A stretch of DNA of 64,000 nt from Rhodopseudomonas sp. P2A-2r (GTDB lineage Bacteria; Pseudomonadota; Alphaproteobacteria; Rhizobiales; Xanthobacteraceae). The position numbers and the translations under genes are program-made. Of this stretch, positions 27,098 to 36,408 are shown piece by piece. The stretch covers positions 3,380,001 through 3,444,000 of the forward strand of contig NZ_CP110389.1 of the NCBI RefSeq assembly GCF_026015985.1, written 5' to 3'. The number at the start of each line of letters is the position of its first letter. Position 1 is the stretch's first letter. The notes beneath the pieces are model-generated. The model searched no databases, had not been told where the DNA came from, and saw only the letters and a program-made list of their open reading frames with translations.

Positions 27098-28036
27098 ATG
27101 ATCGGCATTGTGGTGTTTCCCGAGTTCCAGCTGCTCGATGCCGCAGGCCCGATCTCGGCGTTCGAGATTGCCGGCCGCATCAGCGGTGTGCCGGCAACGA
27201 TCAGGGTGCTGGCGGAGACGCCGGGCGAGGTGCGCAGCTCGTCGGGCGTCGCCCTGATGGCGCGGAGCCTCCGCTCGACCGCGGCGCTGCGCACGCTGCT
27301 CGTGGTCGGGGGCGCCGGCGTTCGCACCGCCGCCGCATCTCGACGCTTGCAGGGCTTCATCCGCGCCGCGGCCCGCCGCGGCGTCCGCATCGCCAGCGTC
27401 TGTTCGGGCGCCTATGTCCTGGCGGAAGCGGGCCTGCTCGATGGCCGCCGCGCCACCACGCACTGGCGGCACACGGCGCATTTTTGTGCGGCCTATCCCA
27501 AGGTGCGATTGGAGCCCGACCAGATCTACACCCGTGACGGCGAGACGTGGACGTCGGCCGGCATCAGTGCCGGCATCGACCTGGCGCTGGCGATGATTGC
27601 GGAGGACAACGGCGAGGCGGTGGCGCAGGCGACGGCGCAGCAGCTGGTATTGTATCAGCGCCGCAGCGGCGGTCAGTCGCAGTTCTCGGCGCTACTCGAG
27701 TTGAAGACGCCGTCCGGCCGCTTCGCCCCGTTGCTGGCCTGGGCGCGCGAGCATCTGCCGCAGCCGCTCACGGTCGAGCGGCTGGCAGAGCAGGCCGGCA
27801 TGAGCGCGCGGCATTTTTCCCGCGCCTTCATCGCCGAGACCGGCACCACGCCGGCCAAGGCGGTGGAGCGGCTGCGCATCGAGGTGGCGCGCGAGCGCGT
27901 GCAGTCGTCCAGCGAGGCGATCGAAGGGGTGGCGCACGCCACCGGCTTCGGCGACCCCGAGCGGATGCGCCGCGCCTTCATCCGCAGCTTCGGCCAGCCG
28001 CCGCAGGCGCTGCGGCGGGCGGCACGGATCAACTGA
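27098..28036 (+). CDS. GlxA-family transcriptional regulator (DJ-1-like plus AraC HTH)
   Basis: The 312-residue regulator fuses an N-terminal DJ-1/PfpI-like domain (IGIVVFPEFQLLDAAGPISA, then RIASVCSGAYVLAEAGLLDG) to a C-terminal AraC/XylS DNA-binding domain (LTVERLAEQAGMSARHFSRA then FIAETGTTPAKAVE, and GFGDPERMRRAFIRSFGQPP). The Cys in the elbow is kept, although in most GlxA-type regulators this domain senses rather than catalyses. It diverges from the DJ-1-family enzyme gene and is the obvious candidate to regulate it. Confidence 0.92.
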   Translation: MIGIVVFPEFQLLDAAGPISAFEIAGRISGVPATIRVLAETPGEVRSSSGVALMARSLRSTAALRTLLVVGGAGVRTAAASRRLQGFIRAAARRGVRIASVCSGAYVLAEAGLLDGRRATTHWRHTAHFCAAYPKVRLEPDQIYTRDGETWTSAGISAGIDLALAMIAEDNGEAVAQATAQQLVLYQRRSGGQSQFSALLELKTPSGRFAPLLAWAREHLPQPLTVERLAEQAGMSARHFSRAFIAETGTTPAKAVERLRIEVARERVQSSSEAIEGVAHATGFGDPERMRRAFIRSFGQPPQALRRAARIN

Positions 28037-28100
28037 GGCGCGGGGCTGCGGATGACCTGCGTGGTCACCGGCGTCTCACGAAGGCGATGAGAGCCGCCGT

Positions 28101-28688
28101 TCAGGCCTCGCGCCGACGCCGGCTGAAATAGCCGAGCAGCGGTGCGGCAAACGCCAAGGACCAGAAGTAGGGCGCCCATGCCGGGGCAACGACAGCGGTG
28201 GCGGTGCCGAGCAGAAAAACCACGACCGGCAAAAATGCCCCCGCCAGGGTGTCGAAGTGGCGCTGCCCGCGCAGCGCCAGCAGCCACAACACCGCATTGA
28301 GGGCCGCGATCACGGTGAGATGCAGTCCGTAGAGCACGGCGACCACGGTGCTATCGCGCAGATTGCCGTACAGTCCGTTGGTGGCTGGCAGCACGATGAT
28401 CGACAGCAGGAATAGCAGGTTGAGAAACACCACGCCGCGGCCGGCCTGCGGCGCCATGGCGAGGCGGCGCTGGTGGCTGAACCAGAACACGCCGGCGATG
28501 ATGAAGCTGAGCATCAGCGGCACGACGTGTGGCGCGTAGGTGCGGGCTAGCTCGGTCCAGTCCGGGGCGGCGCTGAGCCCGGACGCCTTCGGCAGGTTGT
28601 AGGCGAGCAGCGTCATGGCGACGCCGAAGATGGTGTTGCTCAGCGCCTCCAGCCGTCGCATTTCGAACAGATCATCGGGCGCCGGCAT
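28101..28688 (-). CDS. TMEM175-family membrane protein (DUF1211), putative potassium channel
   Basis: The product of about 195 residues starts MPAPDDLFEMRRLEALSNTI and has the family motif RRLEALSNTIFGVAMTLLAY, a variant of the RxxxFSD filter motif, with Asn in place of Asp. Six hydrophobic helices follow. Bacterial TMEM175 homologues form K+-permeable channels. The altered filter residue makes channel activity less certain. The ATG at 28688 was preferred because the motif normally lies within 15 residues of the start. Confidence 0.8.
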   Translation of the reverse strand: MPAPDDLFEMRRLEALSNTIFGVAMTLLAYNLPKASGLSAAPDWTELARTYAPHVVPLMLSFIIAGVFWFSHQRRLAMAPQAGRGVVFLNLLFLLSIIVLPATNGLYGNLRDSTVVAVLYGLHLTVIAALNAVLWLLALRGQRHFDTLAGAFLPVVVFLLGTATAVVAPAWAPYFWSLAFAAPLLGYFSRRRREA

Positions 28689-28717
28689 GGTTTTCCTCGA
28701 ATCCCTGGGTCCGTAGC

Positions 28718-29662
28718 CTAGCCGAGCGCCTTCAGCCATGCACCGATATCGTGCAGCGCGTCGTTGGCCCGCGGCAGGATCTTGCCCATGGTGATGAAGC
28801 CGTGAAACTGGCCGGGATAGGTCTTGTTGCTGACGGCGACGCCGGCGTCCCGGAGACGGTCGGCATATTCGTCGCCTTCGTCGCGCAACGGATCGGCGCC
28901 GGCGGTGATCACATAGGCCGGCGGCAGGCCGGCGAGATCGTCGACGCGGGCCGGCGACGCCCGCCAGTTGTCGACGTCGGCGGCGCCGTTCAGATAGTGA
29001 TCACGAAACCAGCGGATCACATTGTGCGTCAGCAGGCAGTCGGTCTCCGGCTCGCTGTGCGATGGATGCGTCATGCGGAAGTCGGTGGCCGGATAGATCA
29101 GCAGCTGGCCGGCGAGCTTCGGCCCGTGTTGGCGCGCGTCGATGGCGACGATGGCGGCGAGATTGCCGCCGGCGCTGTCGCCTCCGACCACGATCCTGTT
29201 GGCGTCGATGTTCAGCGCCACCGCGTTGTCGGCGATCCAGCGCGTGGCGGCGAGGGCGTCGTCGATGGCGGCGGGAAATTTGTGTTCGGGAGCGAGGCGG
29301 TAGTCCACCGCGATCACGATCATCTCGCCTTCCGCCGCGAGGGTGCGGCAGACCACGTCATGGGAGTCGAGATCGCCAATCACCCAGCCGCCGCCATGAA
29401 AGAACACCAGACACGGCGCCATGCCATCGGCCTTGCGCAGGGTGAGCGGTGTGTAGATGCGCACCGGAATGGCGCCGGCCGGGCCGGGCACGGTCATGGC
29501 ATGCACAGAGGCGAGCGGCGGCGGCGCGGGATTGGCGACCTCGCGGGCCTTCAGGTACCACTCCCGCGCCTCGGCCGGCGTCAGAGTTTCGTAGGGCGGC
29601 CGGCCGGCCGCGCGAAGGGCGGCGAGCACGGCGGCGGCATCGGGATCGAGAACGACGGGCAT
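28718..29662 (-). CDS. Alpha/beta hydrolase (hormone-sensitive lipase family esterase)
   Basis: The 314-residue product has the HSL-family oxyanion motif FFHGGGWVIGD, the nucleophile GGDSAGGNLAA (Ser in GDSAG) and late catalytic Asp/His in ITAGADPLRDEG and FHGFITM. Such enzymes hydrolyse short-chain esters in the cytoplasm. The gene starts 25 bases after the SDR gene on the same strand, and the two look like an operon for ester cleavage followed by alcohol oxidation. I chose MPVVLDPDAAAVL as the start because it is the family opening. Confidence 0.9.
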   Translation of the reverse strand: MPVVLDPDAAAVLAALRAAGRPPYETLTPAEAREWYLKAREVANPAPPPLASVHAMTVPGPAGAIPVRIYTPLTLRKADGMAPCLVFFHGGGWVIGDLDSHDVVCRTLAAEGEMIVIAVDYRLAPEHKFPAAIDDALAATRWIADNAVALNIDANRIVVGGDSAGGNLAAIVAIDARQHGPKLAGQLLIYPATDFRMTHPSHSEPETDCLLTHNVIRWFRDHYLNGAADVDNWRASPARVDDLAGLPPAYVITAGADPLRDEGDEYADRLRDAGVAVSNKTYPGQFHGFITMGKILPRANDALHDIGAWLKALG

Positions 29663-29687
29663 GGACTGACCTGTTGTTGTTGGTTGA

Positions 29688-30467
29688 TTACGAGGCGGTG
29701 CGGCCGCCATCCACCGTATAGGCGGCGCCGGTGACATAACTTGCGTCGTCGGAGGCCAGGAAGGCAACGACCGGCGCTACCTCGGCGGCGAGGCCAAGCC
29801 GCCGAGCCGGGGTGCGGTCGACCACGCGCTCCAACGGCACCGGGGTCGGGCCGGGGTTGCGGCCGTCGATGATGGCGCTGAGCATGCGGCTGTCGATCAG
29901 GCCGGGGCATACGCAGTTGACGCGCACCTTGGTGCCGCTGCATTCGAGCGCGGCGTTCTTGGTCATGCCGATCACCGCATGCTTGCTGGCGGTGTAGGCG
30001 ATGATGTCGGGCGAACCCATGATGCCGGCGATCGACGCGGTGTTGATGATCGAGCCGGAATTCTGTTTCAGCATCACCGGCAGCACATGCTTCATGCCGA
30101 GGAACACGCCGACGACGTTGACCTCCAGCACGCGGCGGAAATTCTCCACCGAGGCGTCGACGATCGGTCCGATCTCGCCCTCGATGCCGGCATTGTTGAA
30201 GAACACGTCGATCCGGCTGAACTTGGCCATGGCGTGCTTCACATAGCCGGCGACGTCCTCCTCGCGGCTGACGTCGGCGACGATGGCCAGGGTCTCGGCA
30301 TGGGCGGGAAGGCCCTGGACCGCATGCTTGAGCTTGTCCGCGTCGCGGTCGACTGCGACGATGCAAGCGCCGCGGCGCGCCAGCAGCCGGATGGTTTCGG
30401 TTCCGATGACGCCTGCGGCGCCGGTGACCACCGCGATCCTGCCGTCCAGACGAATGCTGTCGACCAT
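29688..30467 (-). CDS. SDR-family oxidoreductase (FabG-like)
   Basis: The 259-residue classical SDR has the cofactor site VTGAAGVIGTETIRLLARRG, the conserved FFNNAGIEG, and the catalytic Ser in NTASIAGIMGS followed by YTASK. The Asp at the end of the second strand (IVAVDRDADKL) suggests NAD rather than NADP. The C-terminus (YVTGAAYTVDGGRTAS) is typical. It is the first gene of a probable two-gene unit with the esterase downstream. Confidence 0.9.
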   Translation of the reverse strand: MVDSIRLDGRIAVVTGAAGVIGTETIRLLARRGACIVAVDRDADKLKHAVQGLPAHAETLAIVADVSREEDVAGYVKHAMAKFSRIDVFFNNAGIEGEIGPIVDASVENFRRVLEVNVVGVFLGMKHVLPVMLKQNSGSIINTASIAGIMGSPDIIAYTASKHAVIGMTKNAALECSGTKVRVNCVCPGLIDSRMLSAIIDGRNPGPTPVPLERVVDRTPARRLGLAAEVAPVVAFLASDDASYVTGAAYTVDGGRTAS

Positions 30468-30725
30468 GTCCTGCTTCTCCCTGCGCGTCCGGTTGCTCCG
30501 GATCGACGGCGCGGCGTCGCATGCTGCGCGCCGGTGCCCTGGGACGGACTATTCCATGGCGGCGGCGGCGTGGCCAGTCGCCGGCGCGCAGGGGCCGCGG
30601 CCGGCCGGCGTCATGCCCTTTCGCCGCCGCAATCGGCGTGTTAACCGGAGCTATTGCGAGCGGCCGCAGCAGTACGCAGCAGTTACAATGTCGCGCCCCT
30701 GATTCGTCGATTGAAGCCGCACCAG

Positions 30726-31624
30726 ATGTTCCGAACCCTGACCCTCGCTGGTTTTGCGGCCCTGATGGCCGCCTCCACCCTGTCGTTCGTGCCGCCGGCG
30801 CGGGCGCAGTTCGGCACGCTGTTCGGCGATCCCGCGCCGCGCCCGCCCGGCAACGTGCCGCGCGGAAATCCGCCGCCGCAGTTCGACGACGAGGAAGAAG
30901 TGCCCGAGCTGCCGCAGGGCCGTTTGCTGCCGACCCGGCCGGGGCCAGGGCAGGGCGTGCCGCCGCCCGGCGCCGTGCAGACACAGCCGCTGGCGCCGCC
31001 GCCGGCCACCACCGTGATTCCGCAGAACCCGCCCGGTGGCGCTGCACCGCCGAGCATTGCTGTCGCGCCGCCGACTCCGGCGCCCCCGGGCCAGCGCCAG
31101 CCGCCGAAGGTGGCTCCGCCGACGGCGGCCACCCTGCAGCCCGGCGACGAGGTGGTCGCGGAGCCGCCGGCGCAGAAGATCGTCAACAAGAAGGCGAGCT
31201 TCTCCGGCCTCGACAAGATCACCGGCCGCATCATCAATTTCGACGCCGACATCGGCGAGACCGTGCAGTTCGGCGCGCTGCGGGTGAAGACCGACGCCTG
31301 CTACACCCGCCCGGCCACCGAGGCCGCCAACACCGACGCCTTCGTCGAGGTCGACGAAATCACTTTGCAGGGGAAGTGAAGCGGATCTTCTCGGGCTGGA
31401 TGTTCGCCGCCAGTCCCGGCCTGCACGGCGTCGAGCATCCGATCTACGACATCTGGCTGACCGACTGCAAAGGCCCGGAGGCCACCGTCGCCACCGCGGC
31501 GCCCGAGGCGCCGAAGCCGCCCGCGCCGCAGAAGCGCGTCGCGCCCAAGCAGCCGCCCCGTCCGCCCTCGGCGGCGCAGCAGGTGCAGCCGATCCAGCCA
31601 GCCCCGCTGCCGGGCTTCCGGTAA
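30726..31624 (+). CDS. DUF2155-domain secreted protein, one-base frameshift
   Basis: A signal peptide (MFRTLTLAGFAALMAASTLS, cleaved after ARA) precedes a long Pro-rich linker (residues about 35-150). The C-terminal DUF2155 domain follows (LDKITGRIINFDADIGETVQ, FGALRVKTDACYTRP). The frame breaks at a GGGG run (31370-31373) in the middle of the domain. It should continue as QGEVKRIFSGWMFAASPGLH, then HPIYDIWLTDCK, in the next frame. The span is 3n+2, so one base is missing. DUF2155 proteins are conserved in alphaproteobacteria, often next to aat as here. Their function is unknown. Confidence 0.88.
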
Positions 31625-31633
31625 CAGGCTGTC

Positions 31634-32329
31634 TCAGCCCTGGGCTTGTCTGCTCTCGCGTGCGGTGATGATCTCCAGCGCCTTGGCGCCGGTGACCGGA
31701 TGATCCATCGGCAGCACGGCGAAGTCGGCGCCGGCGACCAGCGCGGCATCGAGCAGCGTGCGATAGCGCCGCCGCGGGACTTCGATGGCGCCGAAGCTGC
31801 GCAGGTGATCCGTCACATATTGGGTGTCGAGCAGTGCAAAATTTCCGGCGATCAGCCGCGCCACCAGATGCACCAGCCCGACCTTCGACGCGTCGCGGGC
31901 GCGGTGGAACATGCTCTCGCCGAAGAACGCGCGACCGAGGCTGACGCCGTACAGCCCGCCGGCGAGATCGCCGTCCTGCCAGACCTCGACGCTGTGGGCG
32001 TGCCCCATCTCGTAAAGCCCGGTGTAAAGTTCGCGGATCCGCTTGTTGATCCAGGTGTCGTCGCGGCCGGGCGAGGGCGCGGCACAGCCGTCGATCACCC
32101 GGGTGAAGGCGGTATCGACGGTGACCGTGAAGGCGTCCGAGCGCACCGTGCGGGCGAGCCGCGAACTGATGCGAAAGCCGTCGAGCGGGATCAGGCCGCG
32201 CTGCTCCGGCTCGACCCAGAACAAAGTGGGGTCGTCGACGCTTTCGGCCATCGGGAAGATGCCGCAGGCATAGGCGCGCAGCAGCACTTCGGGGGTGATT
32301 TCGGACGAAGCGGAATCGCGGGACGTCAT
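31634..32329 (-). CDS. aat: Leucyl/phenylalanyl-tRNA--protein transferase
   Basis: The product adds Leu or Phe to proteins with N-terminal Lys or Arg, marking them for ClpS/ClpAP degradation (N-end rule). Family motifs are [39 protein letters not shown], the [20 protein letters not shown] block with FFGESMF, and the C-terminal [11 protein letters not shown]. Its 231 residues are normal. It converges with the DUF2155 gene, a pairing common in alphaproteobacteria. Confidence 0.96.
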   Translation of the reverse strand: MTSRDSASSEITPEVLLRAYACGIFPMAESVDDPTLFWVEPEQRGLIPLDGFRISSRLARTVRSDAFTVTVDTAFTRVIDGCAAPSPGRDDTWINKRIRELYTGLYEMGHAHSVEVWQDGDLAGGLYGVSLGRAFFGESMFHRARDASKVGLVHLVARLIAGNFALLDTQYVTDHLRSFGAIEVPRRRYRTLLDAALVAGADFAVLPMDHPVTGAKALEIITARESRQAQG

Positions 32330-32559
32330 CGCGGGACGTTAGCAGGGTGGCGCGCGAGAGGCGATGGAAAGCAAGGACAGCGCTGTCACGTTTCCCGGAC
32401 GCGGTGCGGCCTTGCGATGCGAAGCATCGCTGGCTTTGTGCCGTTCCGCAGATCCGGTATCCCCGGTTTCTTTTCGCGCCAATCGGGCCCCCGGATCAGC
32501 AGCGCACCACGCCCCGAGAGGGGCGCGTTGCGCAGCATCCGGGGAACGAGCCCAATCGC

Positions 32560-33192
32560 CTATTTCGTTCCGTACGAACGGTCGCCGGCGTCGCCGAGGC
32601 CGGGGACGATGTAAGCGTGCTCGTTGAGATGATCGTCCACCGCGGCGGTCCAGATCGGCACGTCGGGATGCGCGCCGCGCAGCCGCTCTATGCCTTCAGG
32701 CGAGGCCAGCAGGCAGACGAAGCGGATATCCTTGGCGCCGCGTTCCTTGATGCGGTCGATCGCCGCAACGGCGGTGTTGGCGGTGGCCAGCATGGGATCG
32801 ATCACGATCACCAGCCGCTCGTCGAGATTGCCGGGCGCCTTGAAGAAATACTCCACCGCCACAAAGGTCTCGGGATCGCGGTACAGGCCGATATGGGCGA
32901 TGCGCGCCGACGGCACGAGGTCGATCATGCCTTCGACGAAGGACAGGCCGGCGCGCAGGATCGGCGCGAACACCAGTTTCTTGCCGGCGATTTCCTTGCC
33001 GATCATCTTTGTGATGGGAGTTTCGATTTCCACGTCGGTGAGCGGCAGGTCGCGCGTCACCTCGTAGCACAGCAGCATGCCGATCTCGTTCAGCAGCTCG
33101 CGAAATCCCTTGGTCGAGCGGGTCTTGTCGCGGATCAGCGTCAGCTTGTGCTGCACCAGCGGGTGGGTAACGATATTGACGCCGTCCATCAT
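32560..33192 (-). CDS. upp: Uracil phosphoribosyltransferase
   Basis: The product makes UMP from uracil and PRPP. The start [20 protein letters not shown], the [20 protein letters not shown] block and the PRPP loop [20 protein letters not shown] identify it. The C-terminus [13 protein letters not shown] is diagnostic of Upp. It is the last gene of an operon with urc4 and urc1 and lies 13 bases after urc4. In the URC route UPRT activity is needed for uracil breakdown, so here it may serve catabolism as well as salvage. Confidence 0.97.
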   Translation of the reverse strand: MMDGVNIVTHPLVQHKLTLIRDKTRSTKGFRELLNEIGMLLCYEVTRDLPLTDVEIETPITKMIGKEIAGKKLVFAPILRAGLSFVEGMIDLVPSARIAHIGLYRDPETFVAVEYFFKAPGNLDERLVIVIDPMLATANTAVAAIDRIKERGAKDIRFVCLLASPEGIERLRGAHPDVPIWTAAVDDHLNEHAYIVPGLGDAGDRSYGTK

Positions 33193-33205
33193 TGCTCTTT
33201 CCGTT

Positions 33206-34450
33206 TCAGAATACAGTGCCGTCGCTGATCACCTTGATCGGCGGCGAGGAGTCCGTGCGACGCTGGCGCGCCAGCACGCGCCCGGCGGCCCAGCTGCCGC
33301 CTTCCAGTATCTTCGCCAGCGGCAGCGAGGTCGAGTCAAGCTGCAGCTTCTGTCGCACGCCTTCCGCGAGCCGGTCGAGCAGCGCCACGGTCAGCGCGCG
33401 CCATTCGACGACCAGCGTCGACGACACATCGTGCTCGCGCGCTTCGTCGCTCGGGTCGCGAAAGTTGAGGACGCCGATATCGACGAACAGGCCGCCGTTG
33501 CGGTATTCGGCGAGGCCGGTGAGGCCATCGATGTTGGTGACGTCGACGCCTGCGGTCTGCAGCGGCTCGATCAGCGAATAGGACAGCCACTGCGACAGCT
33601 TGTGCAGCGGCATCAATTCCGAGGTCGCGTCGTCGGATGTCAGCGCCGGATGCTTCCAGCAATCGCCGAGCGCGATACCGCCGAGCGTCAGCCGCGACGG
33701 CCAGATCGGGCCGAGGCGCTGCAGCAGCACCGAGAGGATGGTCGGCGCCGGCAGCTTTCCCTGATGCGAGAACATCACGAGCTGATCGAACAGCCCGCCC
33801 GGCCGCGGCGTGTCATGCATGCCGAACACATCGGGCTTTGACGCCACCAGCGCGCCGAGCCGGCGCAGCAGGTCGGCTCGGCCCTCCAGGCCGACCAGCG
33901 GATTGGCGTCCGAGACCTGCATGCCGCGGGCGAGATCGGCAACGTCGAGTTTTGCCAGCACGGCTGCATCGACGCGCAACGGCTGCTGCGGATCGGCCGA
34001 AAATGCGCCGTCGCAGAACATCGCGAGGCTGGCTAGGCCCAGTCCCTCGGAGCGGCCGATCTTGTCGCCGGTCTTCGGGTCGGTGTAGCGCCATGCCGGT
34101 CCGGCGCCGGCGTCGAGAAACACGCTGACGATGGCGAGGTCGAACTCGGCGCGTGCGCGGGCGGCGCTGTCTTTCCATGCAGTGGCGTCAGCCAGCGTCG
34201 CCCAGCGGTTGTCGCCCTTGCTGACGAAGTGTCGCCAGCGCGAATGGAAGGGCACGTCGAGGGAGGGATAGGCCGCGCGGGTGGTGTCCAGCACGAGATC
34301 GACGGCCGCATCCATGCGGCCGAGATCGATGCGGAAGTGTTGCAGTCCGTCGTCGAGCCCGATCGCCAGCAGGCGATGGGCGCGTTCACGGACGGCGCGG
34401 GCCGACAGCAGTGACAAGGCGGCCGAGGTATCGGGATTCAATGAGTTCAC
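33206..34450 (-). CDS. URC4/Urg3-family protein (DUF1688), uracil catabolism
   Basis: The 414-residue product belongs to the URC4/Urg3 family, found in fungi and some bacteria beside Urc1. The family was defined genetically in the uracil catabolic pathway of Lachancea kluyveri; its exact chemistry is not settled to my knowledge. Recognisable segments are [51 protein letters not shown] and [16 protein letters not shown]. It sits 10 bases after urc1 and 13 before upp, forming a tight operon. Confidence 0.9.
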   Translation of the reverse strand: MNSLNPDTSAALSLLSARAVRERAHRLLAIGLDDGLQHFRIDLGRMDAAVDLVLDTTRAAYPSLDVPFHSRWRHFVSKGDNRWATLADATAWKDSAARARAEFDLAIVSVFLDAGAGPAWRYTDPKTGDKIGRSEGLGLASLAMFCDGAFSADPQQPLRVDAAVLAKLDVADLARGMQVSDANPLVGLEGRADLLRRLGALVASKPDVFGMHDTPRPGGLFDQLVMFSHQGKLPAPTILSVLLQRLGPIWPSRLTLGGIALGDCWKHPALTSDDATSELMPLHKLSQWLSYSLIEPLQTAGVDVTNIDGLTGLAEYRNGGLFVDIGVLNFRDPSDEAREHDVSSTLVVEWRALTVALLDRLAEGVRQKLQLDSTSLPLAKILEGGSWAAGRVLARQRRTDSSPPIKVISDGTVF

Positions 34451-34460
34451 CGCTGCGCTC

Positions 34461-35717
34461 TCAATACTTCTCGAGCGAACGGCCGACCGAATCCGAAAGG
34501 TCCTGCGGCGTCACCGGCTCCGGCGAATAGTAACCGGCGGCCTTCTTGGCGGTCATTTCCACATGGGCGTCGGCCGGGATCATGTCGTCCGGAATCGAGA
34601 CGCGCTCGACGATTTCCACGCGCTGGCTGGTCAGCGCGTCGTGCTTCATGTCGCTCATGGAGATGAAGCGATCGATGCGCTTGAGGCCGAGCCAGTGGAT
34701 CACATCCGGCATCAACTGCTGGAAGCGGGCGTCCTGCACGCCGGCGACGCATTCGGTGCGCTCGAAGTATTGAGCTGCGGCATCGCCGCCTTCCTGCCGC
34801 TTGCGCGCATTGTAGACCAGAAACTTGGTGACCTCGCCGAGCGCGCGGCCTTCCTTGCGGTTGTAGATGATGATGCCGAGGCCGCCGTTCTGGCCGGCCT
34901 TGGCGCATTCTTCGATGCCGTGGATCAGATAGGGCCGGCAGGTGCAGATGTCGGAGCCGAACACGTCGGAGCCGTTGCACTCGTCATGGACGCGGCAGGT
35001 GATCGACGTGGTGTGGTCCGGCAGCTTGGTGACGTCGCCGAACAGGTAGGCGGTGATGCCGCCGATCGGCGGCAGGAACACCTGCAGGTCGGGGCGCGTC
35101 ACCAGTTCGGGAAACATGCCCGCAGTCTGTTCGAACAGCTGGCGGCGCAGGTTGTTTTCGGTGGTGCCGAAGCGCGCGGCGAGGCCCGGCAGGTGCCAGA
35201 CCGGATCGATGGCGATCTTCACCACCGAGACGCTGCCGTTCTTGTGCACGACCTCGCCATCCTGCTTCAGCCGGCCGGCGGCGATGGCGCCCTGCAGTTC
35301 GATCAGGTCGAGCCGGGCACGGGTGATGGCGATGCTCGGGCGAATGTCGATGCCTTCGGCGATTTCCTTGGCGAAGTTATCGCCGACCAGATGCCCCCAG
35401 GGATCGAGCGAAACGATCTTCTGCGGATCGATCCACTGCTCGAACGGGCCGACGGTGGCGGCGGGGTGGGTGTTGGTGAGGTCGGGCCGGCGGATCGGAT
35501 CGAGCGCGCCGGAGGACACGGCCAAGGCGCGGTACACCGAATAGGAGCCGCCGTGGGTGCCGATGACGTTGCGGTCCGCGGGCCGCGATACGGTGCCTAT
35601 GACCGGCCCGCGTTCGCGCGCGGTTGCAGCACCCCAGTGGATCGGAAAGTCGTGTTTGGCGCCTGGCGCAGGATGCGAGGTCAGCCGGATATGATCGAGA
35701 CGGTTCGAGCGCGTCAT
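34461..35717 (-). CDS. GTP-cyclohydrolase-II-like protein Urc1/Urg1, uracil catabolism
   Basis: The 418-residue product has a GTP cyclohydrolase II domain in its C-terminal half: CRVHDECNGSDVFGSDICTC with the three zinc-type Cys, then GLGIIIYNRKEGRALGEVTK. The long N-terminal half (IHWGAATARERGPVIGTVSR, NVIGTHGGSYSVYRALAV) is characteristic of Urc1/Urg1 and is absent from riboflavin RibA. Together with urc4 and upp this defines the URC uracil catabolic route. The ATG at 35717 is preceded by AGGGG and, just upstream, a strong hairpin. Confidence 0.9.
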   Translation of the reverse strand: MTRSNRLDHIRLTSHPAPGAKHDFPIHWGAATARERGPVIGTVSRPADRNVIGTHGGSYSVYRALAVSSGALDPIRRPDLTNTHPAATVGPFEQWIDPQKIVSLDPWGHLVGDNFAKEIAEGIDIRPSIAITRARLDLIELQGAIAAGRLKQDGEVVHKNGSVSVVKIAIDPVWHLPGLAARFGTTENNLRRQLFEQTAGMFPELVTRPDLQVFLPPIGGITAYLFGDVTKLPDHTTSITCRVHDECNGSDVFGSDICTCRPYLIHGIEECAKAGQNGGLGIIIYNRKEGRALGEVTKFLVYNARKRQEGGDAAAQYFERTECVAGVQDARFQQLMPDVIHWLGLKRIDRFISMSDMKHDALTSQRVEIVERVSIPDDMIPADAHVEMTAKKAAGYYSPEPVTPQDLSDSVGRSLEKY

Positions 35718-35735
35718 CGCAAAGGCCCCTAAAAT

Positions 35736-35770
35736 GGCAACGGCCCGCCTAAAAGACGGGCCCGGTTGCC
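35736..35770 (-). promoter_or_regulatory. Hairpin next to the ribosome site of the URC operon
   Basis: GGCAACGGCCCG pairs with CGGGCC-CG-GTTGCC (12 pairs, two-base bulge, nine-base loop). On the minus strand it is followed by ATTTTAGGGG, where AGGGG is the ribosome site of urc1 and the ATG is 18 bases away. It could be an attenuator, a translation control or an mRNA stability element. Confidence 0.5.
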
Positions 35771-35956
35771 AAGGAAGCAACGAATAATACCCAACTCGCG
35801 AATGATTGCAACAGGCAGTAAATTACAAACGCTTGTGTACGTCGGGAAGCGGAGGATCGGGCGCGCTCAACGGCCGCAGACTTCAGCATAAGTCCGGGGG
35901 TGGCACGACTTACCGCCCGCCCGTAAATTGGCGGCCGGACCCTCTGGAGCAGATCG

Positions 35957-36352
35957 ATGACCATCCCCACCGTCGGCGCCTTCGCCATCATCCCGAGCAA
36001 TGACCTCGCGGCTGCAGTGCCGTTCTGGGAGCGCCTGGGATTTGCCCGCACCGGCGGCGAGGGACAGTACATCATCATGACCGGCTGGGACTGCGAGGTG
36101 CATCTGACGCAGGCCGGAGAGGGGCCATGGCGGGTGTCAGAGCAGAACAACCCGTTCGGTGTTTTCATCCGCACACCGCATGTGGATGCCATCGCCGCGC
36201 GTGTTGACGATCTGATCATCCGCCCCGGCGGCATCCTGCGTCACCGCGAATGGGGGCTCTACGAAGTGGGTATTTCCGGGCCGGACGGATTGCTGGTTCG
36301 CATTGGCTGGCCATCCGGGCTCATGGCCGAAAGTCCAGACACAGCGGACTGA
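35957..36352 (+). CDS. VOC-family (glyoxalase/bleomycin resistance-like) protein
   Basis: The 131-residue product has a single vicinal oxygen chelate domain: VGAFAIIPSNDLAAAVPFWE followed by RLGFARTGGEGQYIIM and CEVHLTQ. The C-terminal GLYEVGISGPDGLLVRIGWP completes the fold. Bleomycin-binding relatives share this size and start. A metal ligand set is only partly kept, so either drug binding or an unknown lyase/isomerase function is possible. It is monocistronic and diverges from the URC operon. Confidence 0.85.
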   Translation: MTIPTVGAFAIIPSNDLAAAVPFWERLGFARTGGEGQYIIMTGWDCEVHLTQAGEGPWRVSEQNNPFGVFIRTPHVDAIAARVDDLIIRPGGILRHREWGLYEVGISGPDGLLVRIGWPSGLMAESPDTAD

Positions 36353-36408
36353 GGCTATCCGTACATCTGTCCCGGAGATCAGCCGTCCGCCACTAACCCA
36401 TCGGCGAT

